Source: JAPPLB01 sp965208945
GTDB lineage: Bacteria; Acidobacteriota; Terriglobia; Bryobacterales; UBA6623
Length of the DNA: 64,000 bases
Reading direction: 5' to 3'
Assembly: GCA_965208945.1 (NCBI GenBank)
Contig: OZ242366.1
Span: 5,828,001 to 5,892,000 of the forward strand
The position numbers were made by a program, and so were the translations under genes. Of this stretch, positions 41,945 through 52,017 are shown piece after piece. The first letter of the stretch is position 1, and each line of letters opens with the position of its first letter. The notes below the pieces were generated by a model. The model was not told the origin of the DNA and ran no database searches. It was given only the letters and a program-made list of their open reading frames with translations.

Positions 41945-42376
41945 CTACTGCGACTGCGTGACGCAGTGTTCCTGGTAGGCCTGCTGCAGCTCCGCCGCGA
42001 TCTGGGACGGGCCGCGCCCCTCGATCTGATACCGGTGCAGCATGTAGACCGGCTTGCCGTTGCGGAACAGAGCGACGGACGGCGAGGAGGGCGGGTAGTC
42101 CGAGAGGATCTGCCGCACATGCGCGACGGCTTCCAGGTCGCCACCGGCGAAGACGGTCGCCACCTTGTCGGGCTTCACGTCGCTTTCAAGCGACTGAAGA
42201 ACACCCGGCCGGGCGGATCCCGCAGCGCAACCGCACACCGAGTTCACCACCATCAATACCGTTCCGCTATCGGCGTTCAACAATTCGTCGACCTGCTCCG
42301 GCGTCCGCGTCTCGATCACACCGCGGCTCGACAGTTCAGCCCGCATCGGCTCAAGGAAATATTCGGGGTATCTCAC
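41945..42376 (-). CDS. Bacilliredoxin BrxA/BrxB family
   Basis: Starting at GTG 42376, with GAGGAGGA upstream on that strand, the protein has 143 residues and begins VRYPEYFLEPMRAEL as family members do. The redox motif is VNSVCGCAAGSARPG (CGC). Such thioredoxin-fold proteins remove bacillithiol or related thiols from protein cysteines. A start 75 bases further upstream is possible but adds a non-conserved tail. It is convergent with zwf, with 6 bp between. Confidence 0.85.
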   Translation of the reverse strand: MRYPEYFLEPMRAELSSRGVIETRTPEQVDELLNADSGTVLMVVNSVCGCAAGSARPGVLQSLESDVKPDKVATVFAGGDLEAVAHVRQILSDYPPSSPSVALFRNGKPVYMLHRYQIEGRGPSQIAAELQQAYQEHCVTQSQ

Positions 42377-42507
42377 GATTGCTCGATCCTCCTCGTGACA
42401 GCTTATCAGAAGGGGTCTTGCGCGACTCGGATGCGAGCCGCGCTGCATCAATCATCACTAGTGTGAAAACCATCGCGGCTCGACCTCGGTTCACCTGCTC
42501 AAGGCCT

Positions 42508-43587
42508 TTACTTCCGCCCCAAACCGAATTCGTTGCTCATGGTAACGACCTTGCCGTCACGGAAGTGAACTTCGATGAACTTCGATCCGCTGACCGGCTT
42601 GCCGTTCTCGTCCCGAAGCGTCGCCACCAGCTTTTTCGTCTTCACGTCAAAGACATCAGGCGTGTGGGACCAGGCATACTTGCCGTCCAGGCTGAAGGCC
42701 ACCCAGCCGTGGCCGCCCTGAGACAGATCGACGTGCCCCTTGGGCGCCGGCGGCATCTTCGTCGCATCGAAGATAAACAACTTCTTGCCGCGCTGGTCGC
42801 TGATCCACAGCTCGGTCTCGTCGGGAGTGAGCCCGGCGCCATGCGTCCGATGGGGAATCTTCTCGTCTCCCGCGAACACCCGATGCAAAGTCTTGCCCTT
42901 CTCCAGATCGACGACGTCGAAACCCACATGGTTCCCAAGACAGACATAGCCGATTTTCTGGTTGCTCTTGATCGTATAGGGGAAGATGCCGCGCTCACCG
43001 ACGTCCTTGATCTGCCGGATCATCTGGTCCGTCGCCGTATCGAAGATCGACAACGTCGTGCGCGTGCCGAGATACACACGCTTCCCATCGAGACTCACGA
43101 TGCTGTTGTGTGCTTGCGGTCCGACGTGAAGCCGCTTGATCAGTTCGCCGGTCTCGCCGTTGACCACGAGGAAACCGGCATCGGCGCCGGCGTACCACCA
43201 TCCCGTCGGGGCGTAGACCTTCTTGCCGTCCAACGTGATCGATGAGCGGTCACAGCCTCCGTCGTAGGTGTTCTCCCAAACGATCTTCTCCGTTTCGAGA
43301 TCGAACATCCCCAATCGCCGGTTGGTCGTGGAGTAGTAGACGCTGTGGGTCTTCAGGTTGCCCGTGAAACCGCGAAGGCCTTCGCTGAAAATCGGGATAT
43401 CGATCCGCCGGACGAGCTTGTGCCCGTCGTCGATATCGAAAATGAGAATCCCGGCGCCGTCTGCGCGACCCTCTTGCTGAGCCCCGTCGGGTGTGCTCAG
43501 GTAGAGGTACCGTTTCGTCTCGGATTGGCCGAGCGCAACGGCAGCGATCAAAAGGAACGTGGTGAAGAAAAGGGTCAAGTGCCTCAT
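42508..43587 (-). CDS. Secreted YVTN-type beta-propeller protein
   Basis: The 359-residue protein has a signal peptide (LTLFFTTFLLIAAVALG) and about seven propeller repeats of the YVTN kind (ILIFDIDDGHKLVRRIDIP, GFLVVNGETGELIKRL, LSIFDTATDQMIRQI, GFDVVDLEKGKTLHRV). Family members are common in acidobacteria; substrate and role are unknown. Confidence 0.7.
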   Translation of the reverse strand: MRHLTLFFTTFLLIAAVALGQSETKRYLYLSTPDGAQQEGRADGAGILIFDIDDGHKLVRRIDIPIFSEGLRGFTGNLKTHSVYYSTTNRRLGMFDLETEKIVWENTYDGGCDRSSITLDGKKVYAPTGWWYAGADAGFLVVNGETGELIKRLHVGPQAHNSIVSLDGKRVYLGTRTTLSIFDTATDQMIRQIKDVGERGIFPYTIKSNQKIGYVCLGNHVGFDVVDLEKGKTLHRVFAGDEKIPHRTHGAGLTPDETELWISDQRGKKLFIFDATKMPPAPKGHVDLSQGGHGWVAFSLDGKYAWSHTPDVFDVKTKKLVATLRDENGKPVSGSKFIEVHFRDGKVVTMSNEFGLGRK

Positions 43588-43820
43588 GGCGGAATAATTC
43601 TACTTGCCGCAGCGTACAGAATCAACAGCCCGCAGGAAGGGAATCTCCGGGCATTGCGCCATCGGCGCTGGGACGCGTAACACCGCCCGCGTGACTCTTG
43701 CCACGTGCTACTGGTCACGGCCGGCGTGACGTTCTGCGGTCCTGGCTGTAAGGGACGGCGCTGGAATACCGCAGGTGATTCAACCCAAGGCGCCTTCGTA
43801 CTATCGGATACAATTACCTT

Positions 43821-43910
43821 GGAGGAATGGCCGAGTGGTCGAAGGCGGCGGTCTTGAAAACCGTTAGCGGTGTGAGCCGCTCGGGGGTTCGAATCCCTCT
43901 TCCTCCGCCA
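43821..43910 (+). tRNA. tRNA-Ser(TGA)
   Basis: A 90-nt class II tRNA: acceptor GGAGGAA/TTCCTCC, anticodon TGA at 43855-43857, a long variable arm, T loop TTCGAAT and encoded CCA at 43908-43910. Confidence 0.95.
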
Positions 43911-44102
43911 ATTCGAGGAGGCGAATCGAGAAGCATGAAGAGTTGACAAGGCGCGAGAAGCACCCACTCGTTTACGGCAGTTGCGGCAGATAACGTATCC
44001 CAGAGGGTCTCTCTGCAGTGGGCCTGAGCAGAACGCTCCTTTGCCCGGATCCTTCGGTTTGGTCTCAGCGGCGGAACCGGATCTTGAAAGGGGAGGTGCC
44101 AG

Positions 44103-45047
44103 TTGAAACGTGTACGGATCGCCAAGGACATCATGGTCACCAAGCTCGTGACCGTCACGCCGGAAACTGATGTTTTCGAGGCTGTGTCAAACCTCCTGAA
44201 ATACAACCTCACGGGTGCGCCTGTGATTGACGAGAAGGGCCATTACGTCGCCGTCTTCTCGGAACGGCCCTCTCTGAGCGTGATGATGGCGGCTTGGCAC
44301 GCCGCCGGAGCTGATGCGCTCCGTGCCGCCAATCTGCCGAAAGCCGGCGATGTCATGGCCAAGAACCTGGTGACGCTGACACCCGATGTCGATGTGTTCG
44401 ACGCGATCGCGCTTCTGCTCCAGCGGAGAATCTCCGGTGCGCCCGTTCTCGATCGGAGCCGCCGCTTCCTTGGGGTCTTCTCGGAACATGCCAGCATGAC
44501 CGTTTTGCTCGATGCCGCCTACCAGCAAATGCCTACGAGCCGCGTCAGCTCGTTCATCGATGCGGACCGGAAAAGAATCATCACCGAGGATGTAGGGCTT
44601 CTCGATGTGGCGCAGAAATTCCTGGATACCCAATACCGAAGGCTACCTGTATTGCGTGGAGAAACCCTGGTCGGCCAGATTAGCCGCCGTGACGTGCTGC
44701 GCGCGGCGCAAGCCACCAGCGGTCCCCGCTCGCGCCTGGAGGCGTGGCGAGAATGGATGACGGGCGCCGCCTCAGCCCCCGCGTCCGAGAGCACGCAGGT
44801 CGCGGCGTACATGGATACCTCGGCGCCTACGGTGAGCGAAGACACCGACCTGCTGCGGATCGCGCAGATCTTCAGAAAAACCTCGGCGCGCCGTGTGCCG
44901 GTCGTGCAGGACGGCCAGCTCACCGGCCAGATCAGCCGCCGAGACCTGCTGTACGCCATCAACGACTTGATCGCGCATTCCCCCAAGCGAGAAAATCCCT
45001 TGCTGTACCTCAGTTCGCTGGATCACGCGGACCCGCCGATTCACTAG
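44103..45047 (+). CDS. Protein with four CBS domains
   Basis: The 314-residue protein consists of four tandem CBS units, each recognisable by a start such as IMVTKLVTVTPETDVFEA (about 9), VMAKNLVTLTPDVDVFDA (about 83), a weaker unit near 140-200 (ITEDVGLLDVAQKFLDT) and MDTSAPTVSEDTDLLRIAQ (about 238). CBS pairs bind adenosyl nucleotides and regulate partners; no enzymatic domain is attached. The start is TTG 44103 with GGGAGG upstream. Confidence 0.8.
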   Translation: MKRVRIAKDIMVTKLVTVTPETDVFEAVSNLLKYNLTGAPVIDEKGHYVAVFSERPSLSVMMAAWHAAGADALRAANLPKAGDVMAKNLVTLTPDVDVFDAIALLLQRRISGAPVLDRSRRFLGVFSEHASMTVLLDAAYQQMPTSRVSSFIDADRKRIITEDVGLLDVAQKFLDTQYRRLPVLRGETLVGQISRRDVLRAAQATSGPRSRLEAWREWMTGAASAPASESTQVAAYMDTSAPTVSEDTDLLRIAQIFRKTSARRVPVVQDGQLTGQISRRDLLYAINDLIAHSPKRENPLLYLSSLDHADPPIH

Positions 45048-45169
45048 CCTCAATAGCAGAGTGGACCGGAACGGCGTTGCGTCAGTGCGCCGGCGCCCCG
45101 ACTCAGTTGGGGCAGGGGCGAAACGAGTGCTGGGGGAACGGAGAAACGGCGTGATTGCCGGAAGGGAAA

Positions 45170-45247
45170 TGGTAGGCTCGAGCGGACTCGAACCGCCGAC
45201 CTCTACCGTGTCAAGGTAGCGCTCTAACCAGACTGAGCTACGAGCCT
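45170..45247 (-). tRNA. tRNA-Val(GAC)
   Basis: A 78-nt tRNA on the minus strand: acceptor AGGCTCG/CGAGCCT, anticodon GAC (complement of 45210-45212), T loop TTCGAGT, encoded CCA at 45170-45172. Confidence 0.95.
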
Positions 45248-45655
45248 AACGACTGCTCATCCTAACAGGGCGCTGCTCGGGCTGTCGAGACGCCTTGCAC
45301 GAAACCGGACCCGGTCGGGAGGGGGGCCTGAAGAGCCCTGACCTCCCGCCCGAGCAACCCTCGCCTCAGATACGGAAGCAAGACCTCCGAGCAGACAAGC
45401 CGGAACGTCGGCGGGGTCCAGTCATCTCATCTCGCGCGGAGACTGCCCGAGATCAACACAGCGAGTCTTGGCTAAAATACCCATACGTCTACGTCAACTC
45501 ATTGAGAGGGTGCTGGCGGACTCCCGGCGAACCGCCGGCTAGTTTTTTCTTCGCGCCCGTGCGGATCATACAAGAGGGGAACGCGCGGTCGGGTATCAAC
45601 GCCGCTTGATCGGGGGGATGTTCCAGGTCAGCGATCGGGAAGGGAGATCGATTCG
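45248..45655. other. Intergenic leader upstream of the secreted-protein pair
   Basis: No gene recognised. It holds a family B repeat (45545-45634) that ends about 20 bp before the next start, where GGAAGGGAG acts as ribosome site. Confidence 0.45.
45545..45634 (+). repeat. Dispersed repeat family B, copy 2
   Basis: It aligns with 38186-38277: shared CGTGCGGATCATNCAA, then CGCT(C/T)GATC and GGGGGATGTT(T/C)CAGG. Its position just before a start codon suggests a leader or promoter element rather than a transposon. Confidence 0.5.
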
Positions 45656-46498
45656 ATGCACGATCGCTGGAGGGCGGTCTTCATGACCACTGCCGCAAGC
45701 GCAGTGGCAGCCGTCGTCTTGCTGGCGCTGACTTCCGCCTCTGCTTCACCTCCGGAATATCAGGCCCCGCGCACCCCGGACGGCCGACCCGACCTCAACG
45801 GCATTTGGCAGGCTCTGGGCACGGCCCATTGGGATATCGAGGGTCATGCGGCACGGCCGGGACCGATCGTCGCGTTGGGTGCGGTCGGCGCCATCCCCGC
45901 GGGACTCGGCATCGTCGAGGGCGGTGAGATCCCATACCAGCCGTGGGCGCTGGAGAAAAAGAAAGAGAACTTCGAGAACTGGTTGACCCTTGACCCGGTC
46001 GTCAAGTGTTATCTGCCCGGCGTGCCCCGCACGACGTACCTGCCCTTTCCATTTCAGATCGTCCAGACTGCGGAGCACATCCTGATCGCCTACGAGTTTG
46101 CGAGCGGCAGTCGCGTCATCTACATGAACCGGCCGGACTTCGAGAGTCCGATCGACACCTGGATGGGACACTCGCTCGGCCATTGGGAAGGGGAAACGCT
46201 GGTCGTCGACGTCACGAGCCAGGTCCCTGACACCTGGTTCGACAGCTCGGGAAACTTCCACAGCGAAGCCCTGCATGTGGTGGAACGGTACACCCCGATG
46301 AACCCGGACGCTCTGCTGTATGAAGCCGTCATCGAAGACCCGAAAGTCTTTACGCGGCCCTGGAAGATCAAGTTGCCCCTCTATCGCCGGCTCGAGGAGA
46401 ACGCTCAACTCCTGGAATTCAAGTGCGTCGAGTTCGTCGAAGAGTTGATGTACGGACGCTTCCGCAAGAAGCCGGACAAAGAGCAGGGAGGTCGATGA
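45656..46498 (+). CDS. Secreted protein of an uncharacterised acidobacterial type
   Basis: The 280-residue protein has a signal peptide (VAAVVLLALTSASA), then PRTPDGRPDLNGIWQ. Conserved-looking blocks are VVKCYLPGVPRTTYLPFPFQI, IDTWMGHSLGHWEGETLVVD (each shown in part) and HVVERYTPMNPDALLYEA. It shares these blocks with the next gene, so the two are paralogues. No catalytic motif is recognised. The next start overlaps by 4 bp. Confidence 0.7.
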   Translation: MHDRWRAVFMTTAASAVAAVVLLALTSASASPPEYQAPRTPDGRPDLNGIWQALGTAHWDIEGHAARPGPIVALGAVGAIPAGLGIVEGGEIPYQPWALEKKKENFENWLTLDPVVKCYLPGVPRTTYLPFPFQIVQTAEHILIAYEFASGSRVIYMNRPDFESPIDTWMGHSLGHWEGETLVVDVTSQVPDTWFDSSGNFHSEALHVVERYTPMNPDALLYEAVIEDPKVFTRPWKIKLPLYRRLEENAQLLEFKCVEFVEELMYGRFRKKPDKEQGGR

Positions 46499-47502
46499 TG
46501 GGCCATCAATATCTTTCGGCAGTCAGCGTTGCGGCGGCCGTGGCCGCTGCCGTGTCGCTGTTGCCGGCGCCCGTCCTGGGACAGGCCGCGACGGCCGCGC
46601 CCGCCGCCTGGACTCCGCCGCGTACCTCGTGGGGCCATCCCGATCTGCAGGGGATCTGGACGAACGAGACCATTACGCCCTTCGAACGCCCCGACGAGCT
46701 TCAGGGGAAGACGGTTCTTACCGCGGAAGAAGCCGCTCGGTTGGAACAGAAAACTGTGCAACAGAGGGCTGCCGGCGATGGCTCATCCCCACCGGGCAGC
46801 GTTGGCGCTTACAACCAGTTCTGGATGGACTCCGGAACGCGGGTCGTCTCGACCCGGCAAACGTCCCTGGTGGTGGATCCGTCCGATGGGAAGGTCCCTG
46901 TGAGGCCCGAGGCGAAAGCGAAGCGAGACGACAACCGCGCGCGCGTCACCGACTCCTACGAGTACATGAACTTGTGGGACCGCTGCATCACGCGCGGCGT
47001 GCCGGGTTCGATGTTCCCCACCGCCTACAACAATGCCTATCAGATCCTGCAAACTCCCGGCTACGTCGTGATTCTCTACGAGATGATCCACGACGCCCGT
47101 ATCATCCCGCTGGACGGCCGTCCGCACGTCGACCCGAAGATCCGCCTCTGGATGGGCGACTCGCGCGGCCATTGGGAGGGCGATACGCTGGTCGTCGATA
47201 CCGCCAATTTCAGCGACAGAGCCCGCATCAAGGGCATCTTCAACAGCCAGGCCTTGCGCGTGGTCGAGCGCTTCACGCTCATCGACGCGGAAACGATCGG
47301 CTACGAAGTCACCATTGACGATCCGGAGACGTATACCAGGCCCTGGAAGGTGGCGATGCCTCTGAACAGGAATCAGGACTATCAGATGTTCGAGTACGCC
47401 TGCCACGAGGGCAATAAAGCGGTCGGGCTCATGCTCCGGGGCGCTCGCGCTCAGGAGAAGGCCGCTGAGGAAGCCGCGAAGAAACCAGCAACCCAGCGCT
47501 AG
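46495..47502 (+). CDS. Secreted protein, paralogue of the preceding gene
   Basis: The 335-residue protein has a signal peptide ending near APVLG. Its blocks match the preceding protein: GHPDLQGIW, ITRGVPGSMFPTAYNNAYQI, RLWMGDSRGHWEGDTLVVD and RVVERFTLIDAETIGYE. GGGAGG lies before ATG 46495, which overlaps the previous stop. Proteins with this pattern often sit near DUF6152 genes, as here (52018). Function unknown. Confidence 0.7.
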   Translation: MMGHQYLSAVSVAAAVAAAVSLLPAPVLGQAATAAPAAWTPPRTSWGHPDLQGIWTNETITPFERPDELQGKTVLTAEEAARLEQKTVQQRAAGDGSSPPGSVGAYNQFWMDSGTRVVSTRQTSLVVDPSDGKVPVRPEAKAKRDDNRARVTDSYEYMNLWDRCITRGVPGSMFPTAYNNAYQILQTPGYVVILYEMIHDARIIPLDGRPHVDPKIRLWMGDSRGHWEGDTLVVDTANFSDRARIKGIFNSQALRVVERFTLIDAETIGYEVTIDDPETYTRPWKVAMPLNRNQDYQMFEYACHEGNKAVGLMLRGARAQEKAAEEAAKKPATQR

Positions 47503-47603
47503 CCTGTTTCTCTCTCCGTGACGGGTCTCTCCCTAGCTTCCCTCTGAAAGACCACCGGTAGGAGCACGCCTGGGGCCGGCGGATGCGGCGCGTCATCGCG
47601 CGG

Positions 47604-48980
47604 TTACGCGATGAGTTCGTGGAGAATGTTGCCGGATACGTCGGTCAGCCGGAAGTCGCGGCCGCTGTATCGGTAGGTCAGCTTGGTGTGATCGAGCCCG
47701 AGCAAGTGCAGCACGGTAGCGTGCAGGTCGTGGGGGTTAGTCCGCTTCTCGACCGCCTTGAAGCCGAACTCATCGGTGGTGCCGTATGTCATTCCGCCTT
47801 TGAAACCGCCCCCGGCAAGCAGAATGCTGTAGCCGGGGGGGTTGTGGTCGCGTCCGCGGCCCGTTCTTACTGAACCGGCGTTCTGGATCATCGGCGTGCG
47901 GCCAAACTCGGTCCCGAGGATGACAATCGTCTCATCGAGCAAGCCCCGGGTCTTGAGGTCAGCGACCAACGCGGCAATCGGCTCATCGGCAAACCGCGCG
48001 TGCAGACGATGGTCCAGCATGTCGTCGTGGCTATCCCACGGTTGCCGGTCGCCGTAGTACACCTGAACGATGCGAACGCCCTGCTCGACGAGCCGCAGCG
48101 CCATCAGGCAGCCCCGCCCGAAATCACTCTTGCCGTAGCGGCGGCGGACGACCTCGGGCTCACTGTCGATGTCGAAAACGCCGGGCAGCTCGGTCTGCAT
48201 TCGGTAGGCGACTTCCATCGACTCGATCGCGGCTTCCATCTCGGGCTCGTAATCGATCTGATCGAGGAAAGAATCGTTGAGCTTCGACAGCAACTCGAGC
48301 TGCTTCTCCTGCTGCGGCCGGGTCACCCAGCGATTGCGGATGTCCTGGACGAACTCGCTCGGGTCTTCCTTCTCGTTGCGGATGTGGACGCCTTGATAGG
48401 ACGTCGGCAGAAACGACGACGACCACAAACGCACGCCCCCGACCGGATGCCCGGGACACAGCACCACGTACCCCGGAAGATTCGCATTCTCGCTGCCCAG
48501 TCCATAGGTGATCCAGGAACCGAGCGACGGCCGCGAGACCCCTGTCAGGGCATGGCCCGTGTTCATCATCAGCATCGAAGGCAGGTGGTTGATGCTTTCC
48601 GAGTACATCGAACGCACGACGCAGAACTCGTCGATCACTCCGCCGACATGGGGGAAGATCTCACTGACCTCGATTCCGCTTTGCCCATACTTGCGAAACT
48701 CGAAGGGAGACGCCATCAACCCGCCGGTGGCGCTGTCCGTCTTGATCTTCGGCCCCGGCATCGGCTGGCCGTCCATCCTGGCCAGCTCGGGTTTCGGGTC
48801 GAACGTATCGACATGCGACAGCCCGCCGTTGAGATACAGGAAGATGACGTGCTTCGCTTTGGCTGGAAAGTGGGGAGCCCGGGGGGCCAGCAGGGTGCCT
48901 TCCCGGGCGTGGAGAGCCTGCGCCAGGCCGACGACGCCGAAGCCGGCCCCCATGAGTTTGATGGCTTCGCGGCGGGTCAC
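47604..48980 (-). CDS. DUF1501 sulfatase-like protein
   Basis: The 458-residue protein starts with a twin-arginine-like MTRREAIKLMGAGFGVVGL signal and has the DUF1501 hallmarks HVIFLYLNGGLSHVDTFDPK and VVILGTEFGRTP. DUF1501 proteins resemble alkaline-phosphatase-fold sulfatases. They nearly always pair with a PSCyt1/DUF1549/DUF1553 gene, which lies 59 bp upstream here on the same strand. Reaction unknown. Confidence 0.88.
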   Translation of the reverse strand: MTRREAIKLMGAGFGVVGLAQALHAREGTLLAPRAPHFPAKAKHVIFLYLNGGLSHVDTFDPKPELARMDGQPMPGPKIKTDSATGGLMASPFEFRKYGQSGIEVSEIFPHVGGVIDEFCVVRSMYSESINHLPSMLMMNTGHALTGVSRPSLGSWITYGLGSENANLPGYVVLCPGHPVGGVRLWSSSFLPTSYQGVHIRNEKEDPSEFVQDIRNRWVTRPQQEKQLELLSKLNDSFLDQIDYEPEMEAAIESMEVAYRMQTELPGVFDIDSEPEVVRRRYGKSDFGRGCLMALRLVEQGVRIVQVYYGDRQPWDSHDDMLDHRLHARFADEPIAALVADLKTRGLLDETIVILGTEFGRTPMIQNAGSVRTGRGRDHNPPGYSILLAGGGFKGGMTYGTTDEFGFKAVEKRTNPHDLHATVLHLLGLDHTKLTYRYSGRDFRLTDVSGNILHELIA

Positions 48981-49039
48981 TTTTCTCTCGGCTCGCTCCT
49001 ATTCTAGAGAATCCAACGGCCCCTGGATACCCTCGGTCA

Positions 49040-51811
49040 CTATCGCACCGCCGTGAACTCGCTCGACGCCAGCAGCATCTGCGCGTATTGTGTCCAACTC
49101 GTATCCCCGCTCTTGAGGAACTTCAGTCCGGTCTTGACCTCTTTGTTCGTCGCCGGCCTCGCATACAGCAACTCGTAGCTGCGGCGAATGCGCCGCGCAT
49201 GGTCAGCGCCCGCTTCCTTTTCCACCCGTTCCGCGAGCCGCTCGGCCTGTTGAACCACGAAGCTGTTGTTCAGAAAGTACAAGCGCTGCAGCGGGCCCAT
49301 CGTGACGCTCCGTTTGGAGGCGGTGTTCCTCGCGTCGGGAAAATCGAACAAGGTCAACATGCGGTTCGGTTGCGTGCGGCTCACCAGACCATAGACCGCG
49401 CGGCGATGGTTCTCGTCGTCGAGCGGTTTGCCCGGGCCTCCCTGCGTGCGATCCAGGTTTCCAGCAACGGCCAGCATCGAATCGCGCAGAGCCTCGGCGT
49501 CGAGACGTTTTCGCATGTTGAAACGCCAATAGTAACGATTCTCCGCGTCTTTCTCATAGTTCCGCTCGATCATCCCGGAACTGAGCTGATACGTGGCCGA
49601 CATCATCATCTCGCGGTGGATGCTCTTCACCGACCAGCCGCTCTCGACGAACCGCACCGCAAGGTAATCGAGCAGCTCCGGGTGGGTCGGGCGCTCCCCG
49701 AGACGCCCGAAGTTGCTCGCCGAGGTGACGATGCCGCGGCCGAAGTGATGCTGCCAGATGCGATTGACCATCACACGCGCCGTCAGGGGATTGCCGGGTG
49801 AGGCAATGGCGGCGGCCAATTCCCAGCGGCCGCTGCCCTGTGCGAAGGGCTTCGGTTCACCTCGACTCAGAATGCGCAAGAAGCGCCGCGGCGCCACCGG
49901 ACCCAGGTTTTCCTTGTCTCCTCTGATCGCTATCTGCAGATCTTTCGGCTCATCCGAATCGCGGTAACCGTGGATGTACGGGTAGAGCGGCGGGACGGCC
50001 TCCTCGAGCGCTTTCAACTCCGCTTCCTGTCGATCGAGGTACCGGACCCAAGCCGGGTTCAGCATCCGTTCGATCTCGTCGGGCCCCAGGAAGTACACCC
50101 CTCCCGGTTGTTGGAGACCGGCCCGGTAATGCGGCCCTATGGCCACGTCCTCCCACAGGTAGTACTTGACCGGATCGATGAACTCGACGGGCGTCCTGGT
50201 GCGATTGCCCTGATTCCGGGCGCCCTTGGCGCCGCCGAGGCGGACATAAGTGACATCGTCCATCTCGCGCTTTTCCTTGTGGATCGCCAGCAGCGTTTCC
50301 TGGAATCGCTCGGCCATCTCGCGGGTGCGCTCCGGAGTGGCCCCGCGCCGGTTCTGATCCCACTCGTCGAGAAAGGGATGATCGCGGTCCGTCTCGTTGA
50401 GGACGGCGACCCACTTCTTGAGGATCTCTTCGTCCAACGACGTTTCCCGAGCCACGCTGCCAGTCTCTTCCCCGCCCTCCATAACGCGCCAGGCGGCTGT
50501 CATGTAGTCGGCCGTCTGCGTCATGAAAATGTCGATCAACTGATCGGTGACTCGCTTGAGAAACTCGTCGATCTCGATCTTCTTGTCATCGGCCCGCTTC
50601 TTGGCGTCGTTGTAGGCCTGCACGACCTGGTCGGAAGCCAGTGGGTACTGATGCTTCCTGGAGCTGGAAAAGACCCCCTGCAAGGAATAGAAATCCTTTG
50701 TGGGAATCGGATCGTACTTGTGGTCGTGGCATTGGGCGCAGCCAAGAGTCAGCCCCATGAAGACCCGCCCCGTCACATCGACCCGATCGACGTCATGGTT
50801 GCTGAGGGCATGGAAGCCCAACGCCGGCAACAGGTCCACGCGCTCGTCTTCGGGGAACAGATCGGCGGCGAGTTGCGCCTTGACGAAGCGGGCATACGGC
50901 ATGTCGCGATTGAACGCATCGATGACCCAGTCCCGGTAGCGGTAGGCATGGGGATACGGCGAATCCCTGCTCGCCGACGATACGCCCGCACCGTAGCGGG
51001 CCAGATCGAGCCAGTAGCGTCCCCAGCGTTCGCCGTAGTGGGGCGAGTCGAGCAGTCGATCGACCACCTTGGCGAAGGCGTCCGGGGACGAGTCGGCGAC
51101 GAAGTTGTCCACTTCCTTCGGCGTTGGCGGCAGCCCGGTCAGGTCCAGCGTGGCGCGCCGAATGAGCATGCGCTTCGATGCCCGCTTGCCGGGACGCAGG
51201 TCCTGTTGCTCGAGTTGCTCCAGAATGAACCGGTCCAGGTCCGTTCGGCTCCAGGTATCGCCGTCAAGCCTCGGAGTTTCGGGCTTCCGGACCGGCTGAA
51301 ACGACCAGAACTCGCGATACTCGGGCCGGATGACGTATTCCTGCTCGGGCTCCTGCTCCGCCATGGCCGCTTGCGCTTCAGGCCACACGGCCCCGTCGCG
51401 AATCCACGCCCGCAGGTCCTCGATCTGTTCGGGCGTGAGCTTGCCCTGGGGCGGCATCTTCAGCTCGGGATGGGATTGCGTCACCGCCTGGATCAGCAGG
51501 CTGTCCTGCGGGCTGCCGGGCTTGATGGCGGGGCCGCGCGAGCCGCCCTGCAAGATGTTCTGGCGGGCGTCGAGCCGCAGGCCGCCCATTTGGGTATCCG
51601 TGTGGCAGGCGAAACAGTTCTTCGCCAGCAACGGACGGATGCGGGTCTCGAAAAAGTCGGCGGCCTCGGAGCCGGCAACGACGGAGGATGACAGCAGCGC
51701 CAGCAGCGACGCCGTCAACAGCGGCCCTGCCGGGATCGGTCTTCGCCTGGGTGAGTCGGTCACTGGTTCAGCGGGGTGCGCGGTGGAGGCGCATCCCGCC
51801 CGGGACAGCAT
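49040..51811 (-). CDS. PSCyt1/DUF1549/DUF1553 protein
   Basis: The 923-residue protein has a signal region (LLTASLLALLSSSVVAGSEA), a planctomycete-type cytochrome c domain (CFACH, about residues 66-70, with KMPPQGKLTPEQIEDLRAW), then DUF1549 (about 170-390, LDRFILEQLEQQDLRPG) and DUF1553 (about 640-905, NPLTARVMVNRIWQHHFGRG). It probably works in the periplasm with the DUF1501 partner, perhaps in polysaccharide breakdown. The pair is typical of planctomycetes and acidobacteria. Confidence 0.9.
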   Translation of the reverse strand: MLSRAGCASTAHPAEPVTDSPRRRPIPAGPLLTASLLALLSSSVVAGSEAADFFETRIRPLLAKNCFACHTDTQMGGLRLDARQNILQGGSRGPAIKPGSPQDSLLIQAVTQSHPELKMPPQGKLTPEQIEDLRAWIRDGAVWPEAQAAMAEQEPEQEYVIRPEYREFWSFQPVRKPETPRLDGDTWSRTDLDRFILEQLEQQDLRPGKRASKRMLIRRATLDLTGLPPTPKEVDNFVADSSPDAFAKVVDRLLDSPHYGERWGRYWLDLARYGAGVSSASRDSPYPHAYRYRDWVIDAFNRDMPYARFVKAQLAADLFPEDERVDLLPALGFHALSNHDVDRVDVTGRVFMGLTLGCAQCHDHKYDPIPTKDFYSLQGVFSSSRKHQYPLASDQVVQAYNDAKKRADDKKIEIDEFLKRVTDQLIDIFMTQTADYMTAAWRVMEGGEETGSVARETSLDEEILKKWVAVLNETDRDHPFLDEWDQNRRGATPERTREMAERFQETLLAIHKEKREMDDVTYVRLGGAKGARNQGNRTRTPVEFIDPVKYYLWEDVAIGPHYRAGLQQPGGVYFLGPDEIERMLNPAWVRYLDRQEAELKALEEAVPPLYPYIHGYRDSDEPKDLQIAIRGDKENLGPVAPRRFLRILSRGEPKPFAQGSGRWELAAAIASPGNPLTARVMVNRIWQHHFGRGIVTSASNFGRLGERPTHPELLDYLAVRFVESGWSVKSIHREMMMSATYQLSSGMIERNYEKDAENRYYWRFNMRKRLDAEALRDSMLAVAGNLDRTQGGPGKPLDDENHRRAVYGLVSRTQPNRMLTLFDFPDARNTASKRSVTMGPLQRLYFLNNSFVVQQAERLAERVEKEAGADHARRIRRSYELLYARPATNKEVKTGLKFLKSGDTSWTQYAQMLLASSEFTAVR

Positions 51812-52017
51812 TCAAGACCAGTATATTTCGAAGCGTGTTGCCTGTCGAGCCGCATCGGCGCATGATGCGTTGAGCCTGTCGGCCTTCGGAATCGCCTGCC
51901 TTGCCGGCCGCCTGGGCCGTCCACAGGCGGTCGGGGGATACGACCGGCGCCGGCTGACGGCGGACCCGTCCACCCGTCGAGCAATGCGCTACACTTCACC
52001 CGAGGGAGGTTAGTGCG

